Shown here: in pieces, positions 8,488 to 15,907 of the stretch
Layout: each line of letters begins with the position of its first letter
Position numbering within the stretch: the first letter of the stretch is position 1
Source: Burkholderia sp. IMCC1007
Lineage (GTDB): Bacteria > Pseudomonadota > Gammaproteobacteria > Burkholderiales > Burkholderiaceae
DNA length: 64,000 bases
Reading direction: 5' to 3'
Assembly (NCBI RefSeq): GCF_027257875.1
Contig: NZ_JAPVQY010000006.1
Span: 182,262-246,261 of the forward strand
Program-made: the position numbers and the translations under genes
Notes under the pieces: model-generated
What the model was told of the DNA's origin: nothing
The model's database searches: none
The model's input: the letters and a program-made list of their open reading frames with translations, nothing else

Positions 8488-9732
8488 ATGCTGTCGAACA
8501 GTCAACTCAACTCGCTCATCGAGTCTCGCGTGGCCGGCCGGTCGCTGCCGCAGCCGTTCTACACCGACGACGCCGTGTACGAACGCGACCTCGAACTGAT
8601 CTGGGAACGCCAATGGATCTTCGCCGGCGTCGCAGCGCAGATCCGCAAGCCCGGCAACTGGTTCACGCTCGAAGTGGGCGCAAGCTCGATCGTCGTGATC
8701 CGCGACCGCAGCAACACGATTCGCGCGTTCTACAACACGTGCCGGCATCGCGGCTCGCGAATCTGCGCCGGCGACGAAGGGTCGTCCGGGACGCTCGTGT
8801 GCCCGTATCACCAATGGACCTACGGTCTCGACGGCAAGCTGCTGTTCGCCCGTGAGATGGGCGTCGAGTTCGATGCATCGCAATACGCGCTGAAGCCCCT
8901 GCATTGCGAATCGGTCGAAGGCTACATCTTCATCTCGCTGGCCGCCACGCCCGCGCCGTTCGACGCATTCCGCACGCAGGTGGCGCCGTATATCCGGCCG
9001 CACGGGCTCAACAACGCGAAGGTCGCGTACCAGTCGACCATCGTCGAGAAGGGCAACTGGAAGCTCGTCCTCGAAAACAATCGCGAGTGCTACCACTGCT
9101 CCGCAAGCCACCCCGAACTGCTGCGCACGATTTCGGAGTTCGACGGGCCGACGGACCCGCGATTCGGCGGCGACTATGCGGAAAAGTGCGAGAAGGACGA
9201 AGCGCGCTGGACCGCGGCCGGCTTGCCGTACAAGCCCATCGAAACGTCCGACGGCTATCGGATGGTGCGCGCCGCGATGGAGCGCGGGCTGTCGTTCACG
9301 CTGAGCGGCGAGCTTGCATGCAGGAAGCTGCTCGGCACCAACGAGGACCCGGACGTCGGCTCGCTGCGGCTGCTGCGTTTTCCGAATACGTGGAATCACG
9401 TTCTGTCCGACCACGCGATCGCGTTCCGGCTGCTGCCGCTGAGCGCGACGGAGACACAGGTGACGACCTGGTGGCTCGTGAACGAAGCGGCCGTGGAAGG
9501 CGAAGACTATGACCTCGACGATCTCACCGCCGTCTGGAAGGCCACCAACGCGCAGGACCAGCGGCTCGTCGAAGCCAATCAGCAAGGCATCAACTCGAAG
9601 GGCTATCAGCCGGGCCCGTACTCGCCGCTCGTCGAGCGCGGCGTCACGGAGTTCATCGACTGGTATCTGGCGACGCTGAAGTCCGAGTTGACCAGCACGC
9701 CGAAGATCATTCCCGTGGAGTGCATCGCATGA
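8488..9732 (+). CDS. Rieske oxygenase alpha subunit, betaine N-demethylase type
   Basis: A 414-residue oxygenase. The Rieske 2Fe-2S ligands are Cys85, His87, Cys105 and His108 (CRH and CPYH), and the mononuclear iron site is in ENNRECYHCSASH with His203 and His208. The N-terminal layout and the NRECYHC motif match glycine betaine/stachydrine/choline-type demethylases more than aromatic dioxygenases with beta subunits; no beta subunit gene is present. Such enzymes hydroxylate an N-methyl group, which then leaves as formaldehyde. Its stop overlaps the reductase start by 4 bases (ATGA). The neighbouring tryptophan genes suggest an N-methylated indole amino acid as substrate, but glycine betaine cannot be excluded. 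Confidence 0.92.
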   Translation: MLSNSQLNSLIESRVAGRSLPQPFYTDDAVYERDLELIWERQWIFAGVAAQIRKPGNWFTLEVGASSIVVIRDRSNTIRAFYNTCRHRGSRICAGDEGSSGTLVCPYHQWTYGLDGKLLFAREMGVEFDASQYALKPLHCESVEGYIFISLAATPAPFDAFRTQVAPYIRPHGLNNAKVAYQSTIVEKGNWKLVLENNRECYHCSASHPELLRTISEFDGPTDPRFGGDYAEKCEKDEARWTAAGLPYKPIETSDGYRMVRAAMERGLSFTLSGELACRKLLGTNEDPDVGSLRLLRFPNTWNHVLSDHAIAFRLLPLSATETQVTTWWLVNEAAVEGEDYDLDDLTAVWKATNAQDQRLVEANQQGINSKGYQPGPYSPLVERGVTEFIDWYLATLKSELTSTPKIIPVECIA

Positions 9733-10763
9733 CGAACGGCAGCGCTTTCACCGACGCACGTTGCGTCGGCATTGCGCGCGAGAACTGGAACGTCAAGACC
9801 TTCCGGTTTTCGCTCGCGCCATCCCAGGAGCCGGCCCGGTTCGAGGCCGGGCAGTACGTGACGCTGAGCGTGGACACCGGCAGCGGGACGCTCTACCGGT
9901 GCTACACCATTTCATCGGCACCGGACGCGCACGGCAACGCGACGTTCGAGATCACGGTCAAGCGCTCGCCTGACGGCGCGGTCTCGACCTGGCTGCACGA
10001 CCGGCTCGCTGTCGGCGACCACCTCCAGGTGTCCCGCCCCGCCGGCGACTTCGTATTGCCCGCCGATCCTGCCGAGCCTTTGCTGTTCATTGCGGGCGGC
10101 GTCGGCATCACTCCGCTGATGTCGATGGCGCGCGCGGTGTATGCGCGAGGCGGCCGCGCAAACATCCAGTTCCTGCAGTTCGTGCGCACGCCCGGCGACA
10201 TCCTGTTCCATGACGAGTTATCGCGGATGGCGCGCGCATCGTGCGGGATCACGCCGCATTTCTACACGTCGGACGAAGTGAGCGCGGAATTTCCGTCGGG
10301 GATGCTGTCCGGAGAGTTGCTTGATCGCACGACGCCCGACTGGGCGTCGCGACGCGTGCTGTGCTGCGGGCCTGACGCGTTCATGTCCGTCATGCGCACG
10401 TTGTTTCTGGAGAACGGCGGCGCGCAATCGCGCTTCCACCAGGAGCGGTTTCAATTGCCCGAGCAAACCACCGCGCACGTGGCGGGCATGCTCGGCGTAG
10501 CGCGGCTCAGCTTGTCGCAATCGCGGCTCGCGCTCGACTGCCCGCCTGGAACGGTCATCCTCGACGCATTGCACGCATTGCCGAACGGCCCCAGGGTTCC
10601 GAACGCATGCCGTTCAGGCGTGTGCGGAACCTGCAAGCTTCGCAAGCTGGACGGGCGCGTCGAGATCAATCACAACGGCGGCATCACCGACGAAGAGATC
10701 GATGAGGGCTACATCCTGCCCTGCTGCTCCGTACCGCTGTCGGACGTCACGCTCGAACTCTGA
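9729..10763 (+). CDS. Rieske oxygenase reductase: FAD/NAD(P)H domain plus C-terminal 2Fe-2S ferredoxin
   Basis: A 344-residue electron-transfer partner of the oxygenase encoded just upstream (4-base overlap). The flavin-binding segment is YRCYTISSAP (about 57-66), the nucleotide-binding motif is GGVGITPLMSM, and the plant-type ferredoxin domain at the C-terminus has CRSGVCGTC and a final PCC. This order (FNR-like then ferredoxin) is that of GbcB/StcB-type reductases. A TTG nine bases earlier is possible, but the overlapping ATG at 9729 is the natural coupled start. It probably serves both Rieske proteins of the island. Confidence 0.93.
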   Translation: MTNGSAFTDARCVGIARENWNVKTFRFSLAPSQEPARFEAGQYVTLSVDTGSGTLYRCYTISSAPDAHGNATFEITVKRSPDGAVSTWLHDRLAVGDHLQVSRPAGDFVLPADPAEPLLFIAGGVGITPLMSMARAVYARGGRANIQFLQFVRTPGDILFHDELSRMARASCGITPHFYTSDEVSAEFPSGMLSGELLDRTTPDWASRRVLCCGPDAFMSVMRTLFLENGGAQSRFHQERFQLPEQTTAHVAGMLGVARLSLSQSRLALDCPPGTVILDALHALPNGPRVPNACRSGVCGTCKLRKLDGRVEINHNGGITDEEIDEGYILPCCSVPLSDVTLEL

Positions 10764-10775
10764 CGAAGCCGGCGT

Positions 10776-11687
10776 CTACGACCAGACGCTTTGATTCGCG
10801 AAGTCGATCAGCCAGCTCAGGAAGATCTTCGCGGGCGCGCTGAGCTCCTCGGTGTCCGCATAAACGATGTATTCGCACATCCCCGTCTTGACGGATACGT
10901 CCAGCGGCCGGACCAGCAGCGCGCCTCTGTCCTCCTGCGGAACACCGTACGCCCACGCCAGCGCCACGCCCTTCCCGCTGCAGGCCGCACGATAGACCAG
11001 GTCGTAGTGGGACAGCGTCAGGTTCTTTCTCACCGCGCGCTGCTGAACGCCGGCCCGTTCGAGCCACGTGTCCCACGAATTGGAATCCGCGCTGTCCGAG
11101 TCGTATTCGATCAGTTCGCAGTCCGTCAGATCCTGCACCGTGCGGATCTCGTGATCACGCTGATACGACGGCGAGCACACAGGAAAGATCACTTCTTCGA
11201 ACAGCTTGACCTTCGCGAGGTTCGGCCAGTGTCCGTCGCCATAGCGAATCGCGAGGTCCACCGGCTCGTGCCACGGGTCGACCGGCGAATTGCTCGCGAG
11301 CACCCGAATGTCGATGTTCGGATGCTGCGTGCGGAATTCGAATATCGCGGGCATCAGCCAGAAGTTTGCCATCGCGTTGGTCGCGGCAATCGTGACCGTG
11401 CTGGTGTCGAGCGCCTCGATCATCGTCACGGCCCGGCGAATCGTATTCAGGCTTTGCGCGATGGCCTGCTGGAAGATGAGGCCGGCGCGCGTCAGTTGAA
11501 TCTCCTTGTGCCGTCGCGTGAAGAGCGGCACGCCCATTCGTTCCTCGAGCACCTGGATCTGCCGGCTCACCGCGCCCTGCGACAGATGCAGTTCCTCCGC
11601 CGCCTTCGTGAAGCTCATCAACCTCGCCGACGCTTCGAATGCAGAAATCGTATTGAGCGGCGGCAACCGCTTGCGGGGCGTAGACAA
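10776..11687 (-). CDS. LysR family transcriptional regulator (GcvA-like)
   Basis: A 303-residue LysR-type regulator. The winged helix-turn-helix covers about residues 8-66 (FEASARLMSFTKAAEELHLSQGAVSRQIQVLEE), followed by a periplasmic-binding-like effector domain. I use the TTG start at 11687 because GGAG lies 8 bases upstream and it gives the normal family length and the RLPPLNTISAFEA start of the GcvA group; the open frame continues to another TTG at 11765. It is convergent with the reductase gene and ends 12 bases from it. It is the likely regulator of the island, possibly through the ATGCAA dyads. Confidence 0.88.
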   Translation of the reverse strand: MSTPRKRLPPLNTISAFEASARLMSFTKAAEELHLSQGAVSRQIQVLEERMGVPLFTRRHKEIQLTRAGLIFQQAIAQSLNTIRRAVTMIEALDTSTVTIAATNAMANFWLMPAIFEFRTQHPNIDIRVLASNSPVDPWHEPVDLAIRYGDGHWPNLAKVKLFEEVIFPVCSPSYQRDHEIRTVQDLTDCELIEYDSDSADSNSWDTWLERAGVQQRAVRKNLTLSHYDLVYRAACSGKGVALAWAYGVPQEDRGALLVRPLDVSVKTGMCEYIVYADTEELSAPAKIFLSWLIDFANQSVWS

Positions 11688-11991
11688 CGTACAGTCTCCA
11701 GGGGCGCGTATTGGTGGTGTGACACCAGGCTCGAAAGCCTCGATGGAGGACTGTACTGCATTCAAAATTCGAGGGCTACGGATTCGGGGAATCGACCGAA
11801 TAGGGCATACCCTATACGCGCGTCAGCCGCGCTCCACGCGACAGCCGGGAAACTGCCCGTGGTTCGCCGCGCAGGCGCCGGAGTCACCGCATGCATCAGT
11901 AATCGCATGCAGACCGACCCGCGGCGCCGGCCGGAACGCGCGTTAGCGCGGCGGCGCTTCGACGCCGCCGCGCATGCCGTTACGACGCTCG
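11688..11991. other. Intergenic region between the LysR gene and the hydroxyacid dehydrogenase
   Basis: About 300 bases holding the LysR promoter and the 3' end of the dehydrogenase unit. It includes GGGCATACCCTATACGCGCG (11800-11819), with the small dyad GGGCATACCC, and the strong hairpin listed separately. No gene is supported. Confidence 0.5.
11946..11973 (-). terminator. Perfect 11-bp hairpin after the hydroxyacid dehydrogenase
   Basis: GCGCGGCGGCG and CGCCGCCGCGC form a perfect stem with a 6-base loop, 18 bases beyond the dehydrogenase stop. There is no clear T-tract on the minus strand, so it may be a weak or factor-assisted terminator rather than a classical intrinsic one. Confidence 0.5.
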
Positions 11992-12954
11992 TCAAAGCGC
12001 GTTCGGCGCCACCCTGCCGTCGAGCACGGCCGCGACGTTGTCGAGTGCCGTGAAGCCCATCTGGTCGCGCGTCTCGATCGTTGCACTCGCCATGTGCGGC
12101 GACAGGAACACGTTGTCGAGCGTCGCGAAACGCGGATCGATGTTCGGCTCGTTGCGATAGACGTCGAGCCCCGCGCCGAACAGCCGGCGCGAAGTCAGCG
12201 CGTCGTACAGCGCGTCCTCGTCGACGAGACCGCCGCGCGCCGCGTTGACGAATACCGCCCCGTCACGCAACAGGCCGAACGCGCGACGCGTCATCAGCGG
12301 CGTGCCGCCGCCCGGCACGTGCAGCGTGAGGATGTCGCATTGCGGCAGCAGCGCATCGAGATCCGCGCAATAGCGCGCGCCGGCTTCCACTTCGGGCGGC
12401 GCCGGCCGTCTGTCGGTGTAGACGACATGCATGCCGAAGCCGCGTGCGCGCTGCGCCACCGCGCGGCCGATCCGGCCGAAACCGACGATCCCGAGTGTCT
12501 TGCCGTTCACGCGCGTGCCGAGCATGTCGGTCATCCCGAACGACTTGCCCCAGCCCGCACGCACGATCCGCTCGTATTCGGATGCACGCCGGCAGGCGGC
12601 CAGAATCAGCAGCATCGTGAAGTCGGCCGTGCACTCGGTCAGCGCGTCGGGCGCGTTGGTGACCACGATGCCGCGTGCGCGTGCGGCGGCCACATCCATG
12701 TGGTCGAAGCCGGCACTCGCGTTCGCGATGATCTTCACGCTCGGCGGCAACGCCGCGATGTGCGCGGCCTGCAGCCCCGACTTCTTGCCGATCAGTACGG
12801 CCGGCGTGTCGTAGCGGTTGCAGAATTCGACGACGGACGGTGCGTCCATATCGGCGTCCGTCACATACGCGTGGAACTCGGATTCGGCACGCGCAGCCAC
12901 CGCTGCGGGAACCCGTCGCGCAACCAGCAGGCGGGTGCGTTTGTCATCAGGCAT
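11992..12954 (-). CDS. D-isomer-specific 2-hydroxyacid dehydrogenase (glyoxylate/hydroxypyruvate reductase-like)
   Basis: A 320-residue NAD(P)-dependent dehydrogenase. The nucleotide-binding motif is LGIVGFGRIGRAVA (about 153-166), the catalytic arginine region is NAARGGLVDE, and the catalytic histidine is in SPHMAS. These proteins reduce glyoxylate, hydroxypyruvate or related 2-oxoacids, or oxidise D-2-hydroxyacids. It is divergent from an SDR/MFS/VOC/citrate-synthase set across a 313-base promoter with two near-identical dyads, so the two sides are probably co-regulated. The specific substrate cannot be read from the sequence. Confidence 0.9.
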   Translation of the reverse strand: MPDDKRTRLLVARRVPAAVAARAESEFHAYVTDADMDAPSVVEFCNRYDTPAVLIGKKSGLQAAHIAALPPSVKIIANASAGFDHMDVAAARARGIVVTNAPDALTECTADFTMLLILAACRRASEYERIVRAGWGKSFGMTDMLGTRVNGKTLGIVGFGRIGRAVAQRARGFGMHVVYTDRRPAPPEVEAGARYCADLDALLPQCDILTLHVPGGGTPLMTRRAFGLLRDGAVFVNAARGGLVDEDALYDALTSRRLFGAGLDVYRNEPNIDPRFATLDNVFLSPHMASATIETRDQMGFTALDNVAAVLDGRVAPNAL

Positions 12955-13017
12955 GGTCTCGTCCTTGGGTCGAAAAACGGAACACAGCCTACGAAGCGCA
13001 CGCGCCGGCGGTCAATA

Positions 13018-13034
13018 TTGATTGTTTCGATCAA
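13018..13034. promoter_or_regulatory. Dyad TTGATTGTTTCGATCAA
   Basis: An inverted repeat with TTGAT/ATCAA arms, 64 bases upstream of the hydroxyacid dehydrogenase start. Together with the copy at 13183-13199 it shares ATATTGATTG on the left and ATCAA on the right. The regulator is unidentified. Confidence 0.55.
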
Positions 13035-13182
13035 CGTGTCCGCGCGACGCCGGGCGCGGGCTCGACGTGCGCCGTCCGATGCGCGGCCCGGTGTCCATGA
13101 ACGGCTTGCCAGCCGCTTGCGCGGCCTCTGCGCGAACTCAGGAAAACCCTGACGCCGCCCCGCCACGACGGGCCCGTTGATA

Positions 13183-13199
13183 TTGATTGAAAGAATCAA
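13183..13199. promoter_or_regulatory. Dyad TTGATTGAAAGAATCAA
   Basis: An inverted repeat with perfect TTGATT/AATCAA arms, 69 bases upstream of the SDR start. It is the second of two matching elements in this divergent promoter, one per direction. It is a probable operator, inferred from repetition and symmetry. Confidence 0.55.
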
Positions 13200-13267
13200 G
13201 ATTGCTGGTGAATCGTTGCCGCGCAATGCTTTTTCCATGTTCAACGCACTGAAGACGAGGTCTTGAA

Positions 13268-14026
13268 ATGCAGGCACGGAAAAAAATCGCGGCCGTGACG
13301 GGCGCCGGCACCGGAATCGGTCAGGCTGCCGCGCTCGCGCTGGCACGCGCCGGATTCAGCGTCGCGCTGCTCGGCAGACGCATCGAACCGCTGCTCGCGA
13401 CGAAGGAGACCATCGAGGTGGCCGGCGGCGTGGCGGTGGCCCTTGCGACCGACGTGGCCGACGAGGCGTCGGTGGACGCGAGCTTCGCGCAGATCGCGCG
13501 CGAATTCGGCCGCCTCGACGTGCTGTTCAACAACGCGGGCCGCAACGCCGGCGCCGTGCCGCTCGACGACTACTCGCTCGAATTCTGGAACGACGTGCTC
13601 GCGACCAACCTGACGGGCGTATTCCTGTGTGCACGCGCCGCCTGGCGCCAGATGAAGCGCCAGACGCCGCAAGGCGGCCGCATCATCAACAACGGGTCGA
13701 TCTCCGCGCATGCGCCGCGCCCGAACACGATCGCGTACACGGCCACCAAGCACGCCGTGCTGGGCATCACCCGCTCGCTCGCGCTCGACGGCCGGCCGTT
13801 CAACATCGCGTGCGGCCAGATCGACATCGGCAACGCGGCCACGTCGCTGACCGAGCGCATGACGAGCGGCGTGCTGCAGGCCGACGGCCGCGCCGCGCCC
13901 GAGCCGCGCGTCGACGTGGCGCACGTCGCGGACGCGATCGTGCAGATGGCGAGCCTGCCGCTCGAAGCCAACATCCTCAACATGACGCTCATGGCGAGCG
14001 CGATGCCCTTCGTCGGGCGCGGCTGA
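13268..14026 (+). CDS. SDR family NAD(P)-dependent oxidoreductase
   Basis: A 252-residue classical short-chain dehydrogenase. The cofactor motif is TGAGTGIG (about 11-18), NNAG is at about 91-94, and the catalytic YTATK lies near 158-162 with the serine in [10 protein letters not shown]. The start has GAGG 8 bases upstream. It oxidises or reduces a secondary alcohol or ketone. It is first in a plus-strand run followed at 59 bases by an MFS carrier and then a VOC protein; the set looks like uptake and oxidation of a hydroxyacid or sugar-acid type compound, with the divergent D-2-hydroxyacid dehydrogenase as partner. Substrate unknown. Confidence 0.9.
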   Translation: MQARKKIAAVTGAGTGIGQAAALALARAGFSVALLGRRIEPLLATKETIEVAGGVAVALATDVADEASVDASFAQIAREFGRLDVLFNNAGRNAGAVPLDDYSLEFWNDVLATNLTGVFLCARAAWRQMKRQTPQGGRIINNGSISAHAPRPNTIAYTATKHAVLGITRSLALDGRPFNIACGQIDIGNAATSLTERMTSGVLQADGRAAPEPRVDVAHVADAIVQMASLPLEANILNMTLMASAMPFVGRG

Positions 14027-14085
14027 CCGGACGCTTCGCCGGCGCTCACAAGAACAACGCGCCGGCCCACAACCAGGAGACGACA

Positions 14086-15399
14086 TTGAAAACCGCAGAA
14101 GAGCAGGTTCCGGTCATGCGCGACTTCGCGCACGCGGGCGCGGCCAGGAGATCGCGGGTGCGCTACGGCGTGCTGTCGATGCTGCTGGTGGCGACCATCC
14201 TCAACTATGTCGACCGCTCGGCGCTCGGCATCGTCGCACCGGCGCTTGCCACGGACCTCGCACTCACCCGCGTCCAGATGGGCGAGCTGTTCGCGGTGTT
14301 CGGCCTCGCGTACTCGATCGCGCTGCTGCCCGCGGGCGTGCTCACCGACATGCTCGGCTCGCGCGTCGCGTATGCGCTGTCGCTGGTCGGCTGGTCGCTC
14401 GCGACACTGACCCAGGGGTTTGCGCACGGTTATCACATGCTGCTCGGCTCGCGTCTCGCGATGGGCGCGCTCGAAGCGCCCGCCTTTCCGTCGAATGCGC
14501 GCGCCGTGACGATGTGGTTCCCGGTTCAGGAGCGCGGCTTCGCGACCAGCGTGTACGTGATGGGCCAGTATGTCGGCACGCCGCTCTTCACCGGGCTGCT
14601 GCTGTGGATCTCGTCCGCGTTCGGCTGGCGCGCCGTGTTCTTCGCGACCGGTTGCTTCGGTATCCTGTTCAGCATCGTCTGGTACCGGCTCTATCGCGAT
14701 CCGTCGCGCCATCGCTCCGTCAACGCGGCCGAGCTGCAGTACATCACCGAAGGGCGTCCCGTCGTGACCGCGCGCGATCGTTTCGACTGGCGCATGGCGC
14801 TGCGCCTGCTCGGCTACCGGCAGATTCTCGCGATCTGTCTCGGCAAGTTCTGCAACAACACGCTGCTGGTGTTCTTCACGACCTGGTTCATGACCTACCT
14901 CGTCGAGGAGCGGCACATGTCGATGATCAAGGTCGGCTTCTTCCAGGCCATGCCGTTCATCGGCGCGACGCTCGGGATCCTGATGGCCGGCTACCTGTCC
15001 GATCTCTGCATCCGGCGCGGCGTGTCGATGTCGTCGTCCCGCAAGGCGCCGCTCGTGATCGGCACGTTTCTCGGTGCGTCGATCGTGCTCGTCAATTTCG
15101 TGCAGTCGAACGCGCTCGTGATCGCGATCCTCACCGTCGCGTTCTTCGCGCAGGGCATCGGCTCGATGTCGTGGGCCGCCGTGTCCGAGATCGCGCCGAA
15201 ACGCTATGTCGGGCTCACCAGCAGCATCACGAGCCTCGCGGCCAATATCGCGGCCGTCACCACGCCGCTGATGATCGGCTACGTGACGCAGCACACCGGC
15301 AACTTTTTCTGGGCGCTGAACCTGATGGGCGCAATCTGCCTTGTCGGCACGCTGTCGTATTCCGTGCTGCTCGGCAAGCTGTCGCGCATCGAGCTCTGA
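14086..15399 (+). CDS. MFS transporter (anion:cation symporter type)
   Basis: A 437-residue inner-membrane carrier with about 12 hydrophobic segments. NYVDRSALGIVAPAL in helix 1 and the RAVTMWFPVQERGFATS segment are hallmarks of the ACS family, which takes up organic anions such as hexuronates, galactonate and phthalate. I chose the TTG at 14086 because AGGAG stands 6 bases upstream and the frame before it has no ATG in a sensible place. It probably imports the substrate of the SDR and the hydroxyacid dehydrogenase. Confidence 0.88.
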   Translation: MKTAEEQVPVMRDFAHAGAARRSRVRYGVLSMLLVATILNYVDRSALGIVAPALATDLALTRVQMGELFAVFGLAYSIALLPAGVLTDMLGSRVAYALSLVGWSLATLTQGFAHGYHMLLGSRLAMGALEAPAFPSNARAVTMWFPVQERGFATSVYVMGQYVGTPLFTGLLLWISSAFGWRAVFFATGCFGILFSIVWYRLYRDPSRHRSVNAAELQYITEGRPVVTARDRFDWRMALRLLGYRQILAICLGKFCNNTLLVFFTTWFMTYLVEERHMSMIKVGFFQAMPFIGATLGILMAGYLSDLCIRRGVSMSSSRKAPLVIGTFLGASIVLVNFVQSNALVIAILTVAFFAQGIGSMSWAAVSEIAPKRYVGLTSSITSLAANIAAVTTPLMIGYVTQHTGNFFWALNLMGAICLVGTLSYSVLLGKLSRIEL

Positions 15400-15449
15400 T
15401 CACGTTCAACCCGCTTCGCGTACATCCACTACTCAGCGAACCCAGGACC

Positions 15450-15842
15450 ATGATCGAATTCAAATGGGATCACCTGCAACTCTGCTCGGCCGATGCCGAG
15501 GCCACCGCTGCGTGGTTTGCGCGCTGCCTGAACGCCGAGATCGTGCGACGCCCCGGCCGAGTCGACCTGCGCATCGGCACCATCAACCTGTTCATCACGG
15601 CGCTTACCGACGCGCGCTCGCGTGACGCGCGCGACGGCGCACGGATGCAGGGCATCGATCACTTCGGTGTGCTGGTCGAGGATCTCGATGCCGCGTACGC
15701 GCATCTCGTCGAGAACGGCGCGGAGATCGTCCAGCCCGTCACGCGGATTCGCGCCGGCGTGCGCGGCTGCTTTGTACGCGCGCCGGGCGAGATCCTCGTC
15801 GAAGTGCTCGAGCGGCGGCCCGCCGAGATGACATTCAACTGA
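15450..15842 (+). CDS. VOC-superfamily (glyoxalase/bleomycin resistance) protein
   Basis: A 130-residue vicinal-oxygen-chelate protein with two beta-alpha-beta-beta-beta halves. His8 (WDHLQL), the second-half histidine (GIDHFGVLVED) and the terminal glutamate (EILVEVLE) are the usual metal ligands, so it is probably a metal-dependent isomerase, lyase or dioxygenase rather than a binding protein. It starts 50 bases after the MFS gene with AGGA upstream and is probably in the same operon. Specific reaction unknown. Confidence 0.85.
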   Translation: MIEFKWDHLQLCSADAEATAAWFARCLNAEIVRRPGRVDLRIGTINLFITALTDARSRDARDGARMQGIDHFGVLVEDLDAAYAHLVENGAEIVQPVTRIRAGVRGCFVRAPGEILVEVLERRPAEMTFN

Positions 15843-15864
15843 ACTGGGTCTATAGTCGGCGCAA

Positions 15865-15883
15865 GCGGCCGGGCGCCGGCCGC
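15865..15883. other. GC-rich 8-bp hairpin between VOC and citrate synthase genes
   Basis: GCGGCCGG and CCGGCCGC pair around a 3-base loop. It lies 22 bases after the VOC stop and 24 before the next start. Without a T-tract it could slow or partly stop transcription, or shape the leader of the citrate synthase mRNA. Confidence 0.35.
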
Positions 15884-15907
15884 GTCCTCATCACGATCGT
15901 CGCCACC

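Larger units (their letters stand above)
12955..13267. promoter_or_regulatory. Divergent promoter with two matching dyads
   Basis: A 313-base divergent region between the hydroxyacid dehydrogenase and the SDR operon. Each gene has one copy of an ATATTGATTG-N5-ATCAA element 65-85 bases from its start. The middle is GC-rich with nothing recognisable. Confidence 0.6.
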
